DNA of 64,000 nt from Acidimicrobiia bacterium (GTDB lineage Bacteria > Actinomycetota > Acidimicrobiia > Acidimicrobiales > Poriferisodalaceae): the NCBI GenBank assembly GCA_022821985.1, contig JAJECP010000036.1, positions 1 through 64,000 on the forward strand. Reading direction: 5' to 3'. This document shows, piece by piece, positions 46,467 to 54,857 of this stretch. The position numbers and the translations under genes were made by a program. Each line of letters opens with the position of its first letter. The stretch's first letter is position 1. The notes beneath the pieces are model-generated. The model had not been told where the DNA came from, ran no database searches, and saw nothing but the letters and a program-made list of their open reading frames with translations.

Positions 46467-46682
46467 GCCGCAGACTTAACCATGTTGGTGTGAAGTCACC
46501 AAATAATTATCAAAACTTCAGCAAACTGACTCAGTAGGTCGCATAGATATGGCGGTATAGCGCGTAATATCAATGGTTGATGTTGAAATGCACGTTGGCC
46601 GCCGGTTCGCGCACTAGCGTTGGCCCGCAGGGATCGATCACGTCCCTCGAGCGCCAACAGCCGACCGACTGCGAGGTGCGAG
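46467..46682. promoter_or_regulatory. AT-rich divergent control region between the tad operon and the HTH gene
   Basis: This 216-base gap contains a stretch (about 46495-46610) that is clearly A+T-rich against the G+C-rich surroundings. It holds inverted repeats. TGGTG TGAAGT CACCA lies at about 46486-46501. ATCAA TGG TTGAT lies at about 46569-46581. Both are candidate operators. Promoters for both directions are expected here. The adjacent HTH gene product is a plausible regulator, which is inference. Confidence 0.6.
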
Positions 46683-46997
46683 ATGGCTGAGGAGCCGACC
46701 GAATCAGGCGACAACGGTGCAGCAGGCGAAGAACAGCACCAGGTTCCCTACGAAGAGATCGTCTGGCTGTCGACGCTGAAGGCCGCAGACCGCATGGGCA
46801 TCACCACCCGGACGCTGTACCGCTTCATTGACCGGGGTGACCTGCCGGCGTACCGGTTCGGACGTGTCATCCGGTTGCGATTGAGCGATGTGGACACGTT
46901 CATCGAGGAATGCAGGGTCGAGCCGGGAAGCCTCGAGCACCTCTATCCCGAAGCCCGCCCGGACGATCCCGACGAAGACGACGAAGAAGCCGGGTAG
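46683..46997 (+). CDS. Small excisionase-type (HTH_17) DNA-binding protein
   Basis: The 104-residue protein has WLSTLKAADRMGITTRTLYRFIDRGDLPAYRFGRVIRLRLSDVDTF in one stretch, the winged HTH of MerR/excisionase type found in phage Xis and BldC-like regulators. Acidic tails flank it on both sides. The ATG 46683 follows a GAGG at 8 bases. It is divergent from the pilus operon and may regulate it. Its own neighbours downstream are unrelated. Confidence 0.8.
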   Translation: MAEEPTESGDNGAAGEEQHQVPYEEIVWLSTLKAADRMGITTRTLYRFIDRGDLPAYRFGRVIRLRLSDVDTFIEECRVEPGSLEHLYPEARPDDPDEDDEEAG

Positions 46998-47008
46998 GTC
47001 GACGGCGC

Positions 47009-47800
47009 TTGAGCAACGAGGGCACTCCACCCGCTGACGCCGGCGCGCCAGGGGGCGTGTGGAGCACGATCAGCCCGCGCTTCGGCGCTCATCCGGACTG
47101 GCGCGCCGCCACGAATCGGAGGCACTGGCCCGGGGGCCTCGCCCTGCTGTTCGTCATCGGGCTCGGCGGCTCGCTCGCGTTGCTCGTGGTGTCGCTGCTC
47201 GCGGCGCGAACCGGCTATGTGAACACCCTCGAGACCGAGTTGCTCGAACGGCCCCTCGTGGAGCAATTGCTGCTCGTCGCGCTGATCGCGCCCGTGATCG
47301 AGGAGTTCGTGTTCCGGCTCCCTCTGGCCGCCCGCCTGCGCCTGGGCGTGCTCGCAGCCACCGGGGCATTCGGGTTGCTGAACTTTGCGGGCGGCGGCGG
47401 TCCCGTCATCGTCGTTGCGGCCGTCTTCGCCCTCATCGTGCTGCTCTCGGGAGCCCTGTGGATCCAGTCGCTCGTCGCCGGGGTGGCGCGGCCCGATGCC
47501 GCGGTCGATGCCGGGCCGGAGCCTCCGACTTGGCGTGGCAGCGTTGCTCGCTGGTGGGAGGCTCATCCGCGCTGGCCGGTGTGGTGCTCGCTCGCCGCGT
47601 TCGGCGTCGTGCATCTCGCCAACTACGACGTGAGCTGGACCTTCGCCACTGTTGTCGTGGCACCGCTGGTGGTGAGCCCGCAGATCTGGCTGGGCCTCAT
47701 GTTCACCATTGCGCGGGTGCGGTACGGCTGGTGGGCGGGTCTGGTGCTGCACGCGTTCCACAACCTCGCGGTCTGGAGCGTGACCATCGCTGCCGGCTGA
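47009..47800 (+). CDS. CPBP-family intramembrane metalloprotease
   Basis: The 263-residue membrane protein has the CPBP/Abi motifs: IEEFVFR (EExxxR), FGVVHLANY (FxxxH), and HAFHN (HxxxN) near the end. At least four membrane helices are visible. Family members cleave prenylated proteins or act in bacteriocin immunity and stress. The start is uncertain: TTG 47009 is the likely first codon, GTG 47059 an alternative. It ends 69 bases before cysS. Confidence 0.8.
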   Translation: MSNEGTPPADAGAPGGVWSTISPRFGAHPDWRAATNRRHWPGGLALLFVIGLGGSLALLVVSLLAARTGYVNTLETELLERPLVEQLLLVALIAPVIEEFVFRLPLAARLRLGVLAATGAFGLLNFAGGGGPVIVVAAVFALIVLLSGALWIQSLVAGVARPDAAVDAGPEPPTWRGSVARWWEAHPRWPVWCSLAAFGVVHLANYDVSWTFATVVVAPLVVSPQIWLGLMFTIARVRYGWWAGLVLHAFHNLAVWSVTIAAG

Positions 47801-47869
47801 AGAGAAAATCCAGGGTTCGCCTCTGAACCGCATCGGTACCCTTGCAGCCCGATCGGGACTCCGGCATCA

Positions 47870-49309
47870 GTGAGCTTGCAGATCTTCGACACGATGACGC
47901 GGCGCAAGACCGCCTTCGTCCCGCGGACGCCGGGCGAGATCTCCATGTATGTCTGCGGTCCGACGGTCTATGACGTGCCCCACCTCGGCCACGGCCGCAC
48001 TGCGCTGACCTACGACGTCATCCGGCGCTACTTGGAGTGGTCTGGATATGAGGTGACGTTGGCATCGAATGTCACCGACATCGACGACAAGATCGTGGAG
48101 CGCGCCCAGCGCGAGCAGCGCTCCGAGGCCGATGTCGCTGCAGAATTCACAGCCGCATATGACGAGCAGATGGATCGGCTCGGCGTGCTGCGGGCCCATT
48201 CGCGGCCTCACGCCACACACTTCATCTCGCAGATGATCGACGTGATCGCTGAGCTGCGGTCGCTCGGTGCCGCGTACGACGTGCCGGGCAAGGGCGTGTA
48301 CTTCGCCGTCGACGCTGCCCGTGGGTACGGCGATTTGGCGGGCCGGACAACCGAGCAGCTCAACGCGGATGCTGGCGCGCGCGTCGACGTCGACCCCGAC
48401 AAGCGTTCACCGCTGGACTTCGCGCTCTGGAAGGCCGCGCAGCCGGGAGAGCCGCGCTGGGAAACGCCGTGGGGGGAGGGCCGGCCCGGCTGGCACACGG
48501 AGTGCGTGGCGATGTCGCTCAGCGCGCTCGGGCCCGGCTTCGACATCCACGGAGGGGGAGACGACCTGGTCTTTCCCCACCACCAGAACGAGTGCGCCCA
48601 GGTGACCGCCATGGGCGAGGCGTTTGCCCGCTACTGGGTGCACAGCGCCATGGTGAACGTCGGCAGCCAGAAGATGGCCAAGTCGCTGGGCAACTACACC
48701 CAGCTCGCCGAAGCGATCGACGCAGTCGGCCCCCGCGCTGTGCGCCTGCTGGTGCTGCAGACCCACTACCGCCGGACCATGGAGATGGGGTCCGACTCGC
48801 TTGAAGCGGCCCGCAGCGCTGTCGGCCGGCTCGATGCGTTCGCCCGCCGGGTCTCCGCTGCAGGCTTCCCGGACGGCATCGAGGCTGCAGTGCGGCGGCC
48901 TGACATCGAACGCGGGTCTGTTCCCGACGTGGATGTCGAAGCCGTGACGGCGTTCGCAGCGGCCATGGACGACGATTTCTCCACGCCCACAGCGCTCGAC
49001 GTGATCTTCCGCCTCGTGCGCCGGGCGAACGCTTCACTCGACGGAGCAGCGCCTGCCGAGGCTTCCCGATCGGCTCGCACGGCACTCCACCTGCTCGGCG
49101 TGGTGGGGCTCACCTGCGGTGATGACGGCGGCGAAGATCACCGCGACGGCGGGCTCGCCGATGCCGAGGTGGACGTATTGCTGGCACAGAGGGCTGCGGC
49201 GCGATCAGCTCGCGACTTCGACACCGCCGACCGTATCCGGGACGATCTGGCGGCCGTAGGCATCGTCGTCGCCGACGGCCCCGACGGCGCCACCTGGCAC
49301 CGCGCCTGA
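47870..49309 (+). CDS. cysS: Cysteinyl-tRNA synthetase
   Basis: The 479-residue class I synthetase has MYVCGPTVYD with zinc-ligand Cys29 and the HIGH motif as HLGH at 38-41. WHTECVAMS and GGGDDLVFPHHQNE carry further zinc ligands. The KMSKS loop reads KMAKS. It charges tRNA-Cys. It is not the MshC ligase because it keeps the anticodon-binding C-terminal part. GTG 47870 fits the first strand. It converges with nudC with no gap. Confidence 0.96.
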   Translation: MSLQIFDTMTRRKTAFVPRTPGEISMYVCGPTVYDVPHLGHGRTALTYDVIRRYLEWSGYEVTLASNVTDIDDKIVERAQREQRSEADVAAEFTAAYDEQMDRLGVLRAHSRPHATHFISQMIDVIAELRSLGAAYDVPGKGVYFAVDAARGYGDLAGRTTEQLNADAGARVDVDPDKRSPLDFALWKAAQPGEPRWETPWGEGRPGWHTECVAMSLSALGPGFDIHGGGDDLVFPHHQNECAQVTAMGEAFARYWVHSAMVNVGSQKMAKSLGNYTQLAEAIDAVGPRAVRLLVLQTHYRRTMEMGSDSLEAARSAVGRLDAFARRVSAAGFPDGIEAAVRRPDIERGSVPDVDVEAVTAFAAAMDDDFSTPTALDVIFRLVRRANASLDGAAPAEASRSARTALHLLGVVGLTCGDDGGEDHRDGGLADAEVDVLLAQRAAARSARDFDTADRIRDDLAAVGIVVADGPDGATWHRA

Positions 49310-50131
49310 TCAGCCGGCTGCGGTTCGCTTCAGCCAGTCGTCGATGAGCCAGCCGGCAATCGACATCCCGCCGCGCGGGCACGGGGGCAGGCTGTCTGCG
49401 GTGTACCAACCGGCTTCGACGATCTCTTCGGGGTCGATCTCGATCTCGCCGGCTTGCCATTCGCAGGTAAAGCCGCACATCAGCGAGTGCGGGAATGGCC
49501 ACGGCTGGCTTCCGAAGTAGCGGACGTTGTCGACCGTGATCTGGACTTCCTCGTAGACCTCCCGGGCCACGGCGTCCTCGAGGCTCTCACCGGGTTCGAC
49601 GAAGCCGGCGAGTGCGCTGTAGAAGCGGCCGGGGAACTGCCGGCCCCAGGCGAGCAACACCTCGGGGCCGCGTTCGACGAGAACGATCATGGCGGGGCTG
49701 AGCCTCGGAAACGCCATGTGACCGCAGTTGCTGCAGACTCTTGCCCGATCTGAGGCGTTGGTGTTCGTCAGGCTCCCGCAACGTCCGCAATAGCGATGGG
49801 TTCTCTCGAACTCCACGATCTGTGCGGCGCGGCCGGCGATCTGCCAGTGCTCGTCGGGAATGCGGCCGTAGAGCTTGCGCAGCGGCACGGGCTCGAGATC
49901 ACCCTCGTCCAGCGGCGGCCCGTCGGCCGGATCCATGTCGACAGCCCAGACGCCGAGGCCATCGAGCACGCCGAGAAAAGAGGCGGAAGGCGAGCCATCG
50001 CCGACGGGCGCCGTGGGGCTCGCGCACAGGCCGCTGCCCGGCTCGGTGAACACCGTGCCTGAACGGACGGGGATCCACACGCGCGATGTGTCGTCGAGAT
50101 CGTCAGGCGGCTGGGTCAGAACCGTGAACAC
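49310..50131 (-). CDS. nudC: NADH pyrophosphatase / NAD-cap hydrolase NudC
   Basis: The 273-residue Nudix protein has a zinc ribbon (CGRC at 115-118, CSNC at 133-136) and a Nudix box from residue 176, GFVEPGESLEDAVAREVYEE. The NudC-specific SQPWPFPHS lies at 208-216. It cleaves NADH to NMNH and AMP and removes NAD caps from RNA. It starts at GTG 50131. Between it and lexA lie a hairpin and tandem repeats, so it is probably transcribed apart or by read-through. Confidence 0.95.
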   Translation of the reverse strand: MFTVLTQPPDDLDDTSRVWIPVRSGTVFTEPGSGLCASPTAPVGDGSPSASFLGVLDGLGVWAVDMDPADGPPLDEGDLEPVPLRKLYGRIPDEHWQIAGRAAQIVEFERTHRYCGRCGSLTNTNASDRARVCSNCGHMAFPRLSPAMIVLVERGPEVLLAWGRQFPGRFYSALAGFVEPGESLEDAVAREVYEEVQITVDNVRYFGSQPWPFPHSLMCGFTCEWQAGEIEIDPEEIVEAGWYTADSLPPCPRGGMSIAGWLIDDWLKRTAAG

Positions 50132-50160
50132 CGGTCAAGTTGAGCACACAGCGCTTACAA

Positions 50161-50224
50161 GCGCCGCTGTGTCGAATTGCCCGCCGCTATAGGCGCCGCT
50201 GCGTCGAATTGTCCGCCGCTACAG
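50161..50224. repeat. 32-bp tandem duplication at the 3' end of lexA
   Basis: Units 50161-50192 and 50193-50224 match at 29 of 32 positions, each starting GCGCCGCTGYGTCGAATT. The second unit carries the lexA stop and last codon (50219-50224). The three differences lie ten bases apart. A shorter third trace (GCGCTTACAA) precedes them. Bases about 50147-50171 also form an inverted repeat CACAGCG/CGCTGTG that could end lexA transcription. Confidence 0.9.
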
Positions 50225-50875
50225 GCGGCGGATCACCGTCACGACCTTTCCGTAGATGGTGACTTCGTCGGCGGGGCGGATGATCGGACCGTGGCTTTGA
50301 TTTGCCGGTTCGAGGACGACGTTGTCGCCGTCGCGCCGGTAGCGCTTGACGGTGCCCTCTTCGCCATCGATGCCGGCCACGACGATGTCGCCGACCTCCG
50401 CGTCGGGCTGGTGGCGCGCCACCACGTAGTCGCGATCCCAGATGCCGACATCGATCATCGAGTCGCCCCGCACTCGCAGCATGAAGAGCTCGCCGCTGCC
50501 CGTGAAATCGGCCGGCAGCGGCAGCAGCTCCTCGACGTTCTGCTGGGCGAGCACGTCGGTGCCTGCTGCAACCTCCCCGATGAGCGCCACGTGACGGGCC
50601 GGTCGCCGCTCGCCCTTCACTCCTGTCTGCCAGTCGCAGTTGATGATGAGCGCCCTGGGCCGCGATGGGTCGCGCCGGATCCATCCGTCGGCCTCGAGCG
50701 TTCGCAGGTGGCGGTGCACGGTCGCAGGCGAGTTGAGATTGACCTCGTTGCCGATCTCGCGGACCGACGGGGGATAGCCGCGCTCGCGCTGCGTCACGTC
50801 GATGAAGTCGAGCATGGCGCGCTGACGCTCGTTGAGGTGTGCGATCCGCTGACCTGCGGCACTGGCTGCTTGCAT
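50219..50875 (-). CDS. lexA: LexA repressor (SOS response)
   Basis: The 218-residue protein has the N-terminal winged helix (QRERGYPPSVREIGNEVNL). The self-cleavage site is Ala104-Gly105 within GEVAAGT. Ser139 in RGDSMIDVGI and Lys177 in GTVKRYR form the catalytic pair. It represses DNA-damage genes and cuts itself when RecA is active. ATG 50875 is the conserved start. Two candidate LexA boxes lie upstream (50983-50994, 51003-51014), so autoregulation is expected. Confidence 0.97.
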   Translation of the reverse strand: MQAASAAGQRIAHLNERQRAMLDFIDVTQRERGYPPSVREIGNEVNLNSPATVHRHLRTLEADGWIRRDPSRPRALIINCDWQTGVKGERRPARHVALIGEVAAGTDVLAQQNVEELLPLPADFTGSGELFMLRVRGDSMIDVGIWDRDYVVARHQPDAEVGDIVVAGIDGEEGTVKRYRRDGDNVVLEPANQSHGPIIRPADEVTIYGKVVTVIRRL

Positions 50876-50982
50876 GGTGAACCTTTCGGGTCGGTCCCGG
50901 CGGGCCCGGCATCTGCTGCCGGCCAGATCGGGTGCTCCCATCGAAGGGAAGGAACTCTCGTTCCGATCAGTCAGTACACTAA

Positions 50983-50994
50983 CAACAAATGTTC
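50983..50994. promoter_or_regulatory. Candidate LexA (SOS) box 1
   Basis: CAACAAATGTTC matches the actinobacterial/Bacillus SOS consensus GAACNNNNGTTC in 7 of its 8 fixed positions, with one mismatch in the left half. It lies about 110 bases upstream of the lexA start and next to an AT-rich stretch likely to be the promoter. Confidence 0.7.
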
Positions 50995-51002
50995 CAAACA
51001 GC

Positions 51003-51014
51003 GCGCATTTGTTC
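51003..51014. promoter_or_regulatory. Candidate LexA (SOS) box 2 (weak)
   Basis: GCGCATTTGTTC has a perfect right half TTTGTTCGA but two mismatches in the left half. It is centred 20 bases from box 1, two helical turns, which would put two dimers on one DNA face. It lies just before the 3' end of the RibD-like gene. Confidence 0.45.
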
Positions 51015-51020
51015 GATGCT

Positions 51021-51749
51021 TCAGTGCCGAGAGCGCACCCAGCGCACGAAGAGCACATCGTCGTGGGCGATGACTTGCTCGAGCGCGAATGCGCGGGGCG
51101 CGGCGGCCGGCGAGTCGCCGCCGGGCGCAGAGGCGATGCGCGGGGCGTCAGTCGCCACGGCCAGCGGCGCGTGCGTCAGGTTCACCTCGTCGACGAGGTC
51201 GGCCGCCAGCAGGCTGGCGTTGAGCGCTGGCCCTCCCTCACAGAGCACAACGCGCGCCCCCAGCGAGCCCAGGCGTCTCAACGACGCAGGCAGATCCACC
51301 GAGTCGGTGCCGGCGCGCACGAGCTCCGCGCGGTCGGCCAGCCGTTCTGCGGCGTCGCAGTCTGCGCCGACGGTGGTGACCACCAGCGGCAACGGTGCTG
51401 CGGGCGGGTCTGGCGGCTGGCTGAACAGCGGCAAGTCCGGGTCGACACTGAGCGATCCGCTGACCACGGCAATGCGGGCACCAGATCGCCGCGCCGGGCG
51501 GTACCGCTCGGCGTTCGCCGTGCGCGCACCGACCAGGATCGTGTCGGCCTGCGCGCGCAGCGCCCCGAACATCGCCTTGTCGGGTTCGCTCGAGAGCCCC
51601 CCCGACACGCCGTCGATCGCTGCGGCCCCGTCGATGCTCGCAACCATGTTGAGCATCACCCAGGGACGATCGGCGTGCGGTGCACGTTGGCGACTGGCGG
51701 CGTGCGCAGCGTCGATGGGTTCGGGGGGCAGCGGGTACAGCCGGTGCAC
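51021..51749 (-). CDS. RibD C-terminal-domain / DHFR-like reductase
   Basis: The 242-residue protein has VMLNMVASIDGAAAIDGVSGGLSSEPD near the start, DTILVGARTANAERYRP, and VVLCEGGPALNASLLAADLVDEV. This matches RibD_C proteins, the reductase part of riboflavin synthesis and its stand-alone relatives. The deaminase half is absent, so it may not act in riboflavin synthesis. It starts at GTG 51749 and ends inside the lexA upstream region. Confidence 0.85.
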   Translation of the reverse strand: MHRLYPLPPEPIDAAHAASRQRAPHADRPWVMLNMVASIDGAAAIDGVSGGLSSEPDKAMFGALRAQADTILVGARTANAERYRPARRSGARIAVVSGSLSVDPDLPLFSQPPDPPAAPLPLVVTTVGADCDAAERLADRAELVRAGTDSVDLPASLRRLGSLGARVVLCEGGPALNASLLAADLVDEVNLTHAPLAVATDAPRIASAPGGDSPAAAPRAFALEQVIAHDDVLFVRWVRSRH

Positions 51750-51797
51750 GCGGCGAGTCTGCCACCCGTTCGTCCCGGCAGGCGTTGTCGCCGGCGG

Positions 51798-51826
51798 TTA
51801 TCCACAGCATCTGCCAGTTATGCACA
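51798..51826. promoter_or_regulatory. Two DnaA boxes upstream of nrdJ
   Basis: TTATCCACA at 51798-51806 is a perfect DnaA consensus, and TTATGCACA at 51818-51826 also fits TTWTNCACA. Same orientation, 20 bases apart. A partial TTCCACAG lies near 51868. They sit in the 229-base gap before nrdJ, so DnaA may tie nucleotide reduction to replication. No riboswitch was recognised in the rest of the gap. Confidence 0.65.
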
Positions 51827-51978
51827 GGAAAGTCCCCGTGAAGGCCTGTTCATTGCCCCTTTCGTTCCACAGGGGAGCGGCCGTAGCGTGCGCCTGTCAC
51901 CGTCGGCCGCACGGCCCGCGGGCGCGTCCCGGCGGGTCGACTCCGGTTTGCGACACTGGTGCAGGAGGTCAGCGGTAA

Positions 51979-54834
51979 GTGGCGATGACCGAGGAGCAGC
52001 GGGTGCGGGGCCACGGCCCCGGGCACCGGTCTGCCGGCGCGCCTCTGCGTCTGCAGCGGCATTTCACCGCTGATGGCGCCCATCCCTATGACACGGTGCG
52101 GTGGGAGCGCTTCGATGCCTCCATCACGAACGCGGTCGACGGATCGGTTGCGTTCTCGCAGCCCGACGTTGAGTTCCCCGCCGATTGGAGTCCCACGGCG
52201 GTCAACATCGTTGCCCAGAAGTACTTCCGCGGCACCATCGGCACGCCGGAGCGGGAGCAGTCGCTGCGCCAAGTCATCGACCGCGTTGCGGGCACCGTCA
52301 CCCAGTGGGCGGCCAGCGACGGCTATTTCGCATCTCCGGACGAGGCGGCGACATTCGAGGCAGAGCTGGCGTGGCTGCTGGTTCACCAGCGGGTGGCGTT
52401 CAACAGCCCGGTCTGGTTCAACATCGGCGTGAAGGGTGTGCCCCAGCAGGCGTCGGCCTGCTTCATCCTTGCTGTCGACGACGAGATGGAATCGATCCTG
52501 GACTGGTACGTCACCGAGGGCCGGATCTTCAAGGGCGGCTCGGGCGCCGGGGTAAACCTGTCGGCGCTGCGGGCATCGTGCGAGCCGCTGTCGGGCGGCG
52601 GCACGGCGAGCGGTCCGGTCAGCTTCATGCGCGGCGCCGATGCGTCGGCGGGCACGATCCGCAGCGGCGGCAAGACCCGGCGCGCCGCCAAGATGGTCCT
52701 GCTCGACGCCGATCATCCCGATGTCGAGGCCTTCGTGTGGTGCAAGGCACGCGAGGAGCGCAAGGCACGCGCCTTGGACGCCGCCGGATTCGACATGGAT
52801 GTCGACGGCGCCGACTCGTTCTCGGTGCAGTACCAGAATGCGAACAACTCGGTCCGGCTGTCCGACGAGTTCATGGAGGCGGTCGCGGCCGACGGCACTT
52901 GGGAGCTGCGGGCGCGCACCACGGGCGAGATCACCGCCGTCATGCGTGCGCGGGATCTCCTCGGCCAGATTGCCCAAGCGGCCTGGGAATGCGCCGACCC
53001 TGGCGTTCAGTTCTCCACCACGATCAACAGCTGGCACACGGCGCCCGCCCACGGCCCGATCAGCGCCAGCAACCCATGCAGCGAGTATGTCCACCTCGAC
53101 AACTCGGCCTGCAACCTGGCGAGCGTCAACCTGTTGCCCTTCTTTGGGGATCACGCCGCCGGCCGCGATTTCGATATCGAGGGCTTCCGCCAGGCGGTGC
53201 GCATCACGTTCATTGCCCAGGACGTGCTGGTGAGCCACGCCGACTACCCGACGGAGCTGATCGGCGAGACTTCCCGGCGCTTCCGCCAGCTCGGGCTGGG
53301 CTTCACGAATCTGGGTGCGCTGCTGATGGCAGCGGGCGTTCCCTACGACTCTCCGCAGGCGAGGGCGCTAGCGGCATCGCTCACGGCGCTCATGTGCGGG
53401 GAGGCATACGCCACCTCAGCCGACTTGGCCGAGCGGCTCGGAGCCTTCGACGGCTTCGACGCGAATGCCGATGCGATGTGCGGCGTTCTGGGCCGGCATC
53501 GCGACTCGCTGGACAGCATCGAGGTGCGCGCCGAGCCGGCGGACACCGGCGCAGGCATGGCGGCGCTGACCGAGGATCTGCGTGCCGCCGCGCGTGCTCG
53601 CTGGAACCATGCCATCGCGGGCGGCGAGTCTCATGGCGTTCGCAATTCCCAGGCCACCGTGATCGCGCCCACCGGAACGATCTCGTTCATGATGGACTGC
53701 GACACCACCGGGATCGAACCCGATCTGGGCTTGGTGAAGCACAAGAAGCTGGTGGGCGGCGGCGATCTGCGCATTGTGAACTCGACAGTGCCCGTCGCGC
53801 TGAACAGGCTCGGCTACTCGCTCTCAGACATCGCTGACATTGAGGCGCACATCCTCGCTACGGGCCACATCGCCGGCGCGCCGCACTTGGCGGACGCTCA
53901 CCGGGCGGTGTTCGCCTGCTCGATCGGCGCCGATGCCATCTCGCCGCAGGGCCACGTTGCGATGATGGCGGCCTGCCAGCCCTTCGTCTCGGGTGCGATC
54001 TCCAAGACCGTCAACCTGCCCGAGTCGGCATCCGCCGGCGACATCGAGGACCTCATCGTCGAATCGTGGCGGCTTGGGCTCAAGGCGGTGGCGATCTACC
54101 GCGACAACTGCAAGGTGAGCCAGCCCCTGTCGGTCGGGCCGGCGACCTCCGCTGGCACACCGGCTCTCGGCACACCGGCCATGGGTGCATCGGCCCAGGG
54201 GGCCGCAGCATCCGCTGCCGCCGCGTTGGGGGGAGCGGTGGTGCCGCCGCGCAACCGGCTGCCACGCAGCCGCCGGTCGCGCACGTTCTCCTTCCGGGTC
54301 ACCGACTGCCACGGCTACATGACCGTCGGCGAGTACGACGACGGCCGGCCCGGGGAGATCTTCCTCACCGTGGCGAAGCAGGGCTCCACGCTGGCCGGGA
54401 TCATGGATGCATTCGCCATCTCGGTCAGCCACGGCTTGCAGTACGGGGTGCCGCTGCGTTCCTACGTGGACGCCTTCACCAACATGCGGTTCGAGCCTGC
54501 GGGGCTCACCGACGACCCCGAGCTGCGCATTGCCACGAGCATCGTCGACTACATCTTCCGCCGCCTGGCGCTCGAGTACCTGTCGTTGGAAGAGCGCACC
54601 GAGTTGGGAGTGCTCAGCGTCGACGAGCGCACTGATCCGCCGCTGCCGGGGCTCGAGAGCGCAACGGTCGAGACCGCGATCGGCGCCGAGCCGGCACCAG
54701 ACCCGCCGTCGCACCGCTCTGAGACCCGCGGATATGCCGATGCACCGCTGTGCATGACCTGCGGCGACCGGATGGTGCGCGCCGGCTCATGCTTCGCCTG
54801 CCGCTCCTGCGGCGCAACCAGCGGCTGCGGCTGA
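51979..54834 (+). CDS. nrdJ: Adenosylcobalamin-dependent class II ribonucleotide reductase
   Basis: The 951-residue protein has FNSPVWFNIGVKG, QASACFILAVDDEM, FKGGSGAGVNLSALR and NPCSEYVHLDNSACNLASVN as in NrdJ. A zinc-type tail CMTCGDRMVRAGSCFACRSC ends it. It reduces ribonucleotides using B12 and needs no oxygen. GTG 51979 has GGAGGT 9 bases before it. Residues about 715-755 form a Gly/Ala/Pro linker (GTPALGTPAMGASAQG) of repeat-like sequence, a variable spot in the family. No other reductase is seen here. Confidence 0.96.
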   Translation: MAMTEEQRVRGHGPGHRSAGAPLRLQRHFTADGAHPYDTVRWERFDASITNAVDGSVAFSQPDVEFPADWSPTAVNIVAQKYFRGTIGTPEREQSLRQVIDRVAGTVTQWAASDGYFASPDEAATFEAELAWLLVHQRVAFNSPVWFNIGVKGVPQQASACFILAVDDEMESILDWYVTEGRIFKGGSGAGVNLSALRASCEPLSGGGTASGPVSFMRGADASAGTIRSGGKTRRAAKMVLLDADHPDVEAFVWCKAREERKARALDAAGFDMDVDGADSFSVQYQNANNSVRLSDEFMEAVAADGTWELRARTTGEITAVMRARDLLGQIAQAAWECADPGVQFSTTINSWHTAPAHGPISASNPCSEYVHLDNSACNLASVNLLPFFGDHAAGRDFDIEGFRQAVRITFIAQDVLVSHADYPTELIGETSRRFRQLGLGFTNLGALLMAAGVPYDSPQARALAASLTALMCGEAYATSADLAERLGAFDGFDANADAMCGVLGRHRDSLDSIEVRAEPADTGAGMAALTEDLRAAARARWNHAIAGGESHGVRNSQATVIAPTGTISFMMDCDTTGIEPDLGLVKHKKLVGGGDLRIVNSTVPVALNRLGYSLSDIADIEAHILATGHIAGAPHLADAHRAVFACSIGADAISPQGHVAMMAACQPFVSGAISKTVNLPESASAGDIEDLIVESWRLGLKAVAIYRDNCKVSQPLSVGPATSAGTPALGTPAMGASAQGAAASAAAALGGAVVPPRNRLPRSRRSRTFSFRVTDCHGYMTVGEYDDGRPGEIFLTVAKQGSTLAGIMDAFAISVSHGLQYGVPLRSYVDAFTNMRFEPAGLTDDPELRIATSIVDYIFRRLALEYLSLEERTELGVLSVDERTDPPLPGLESATVETAIGAEPAPDPPSHRSETRGYADAPLCMTCGDRMVRAGSCFACRSCGATSGCG

Positions 54835-54857
54835 GAGGCTGAGCTGCCGGTCGGCCG

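Noticed and set aside
51827-51978. Possible cobalamin riboswitch before nrdJ
   Set aside because: No recognisable B12-box or long conserved stem was found by eye; only the DnaA boxes and a good ribosome-binding site stand out.
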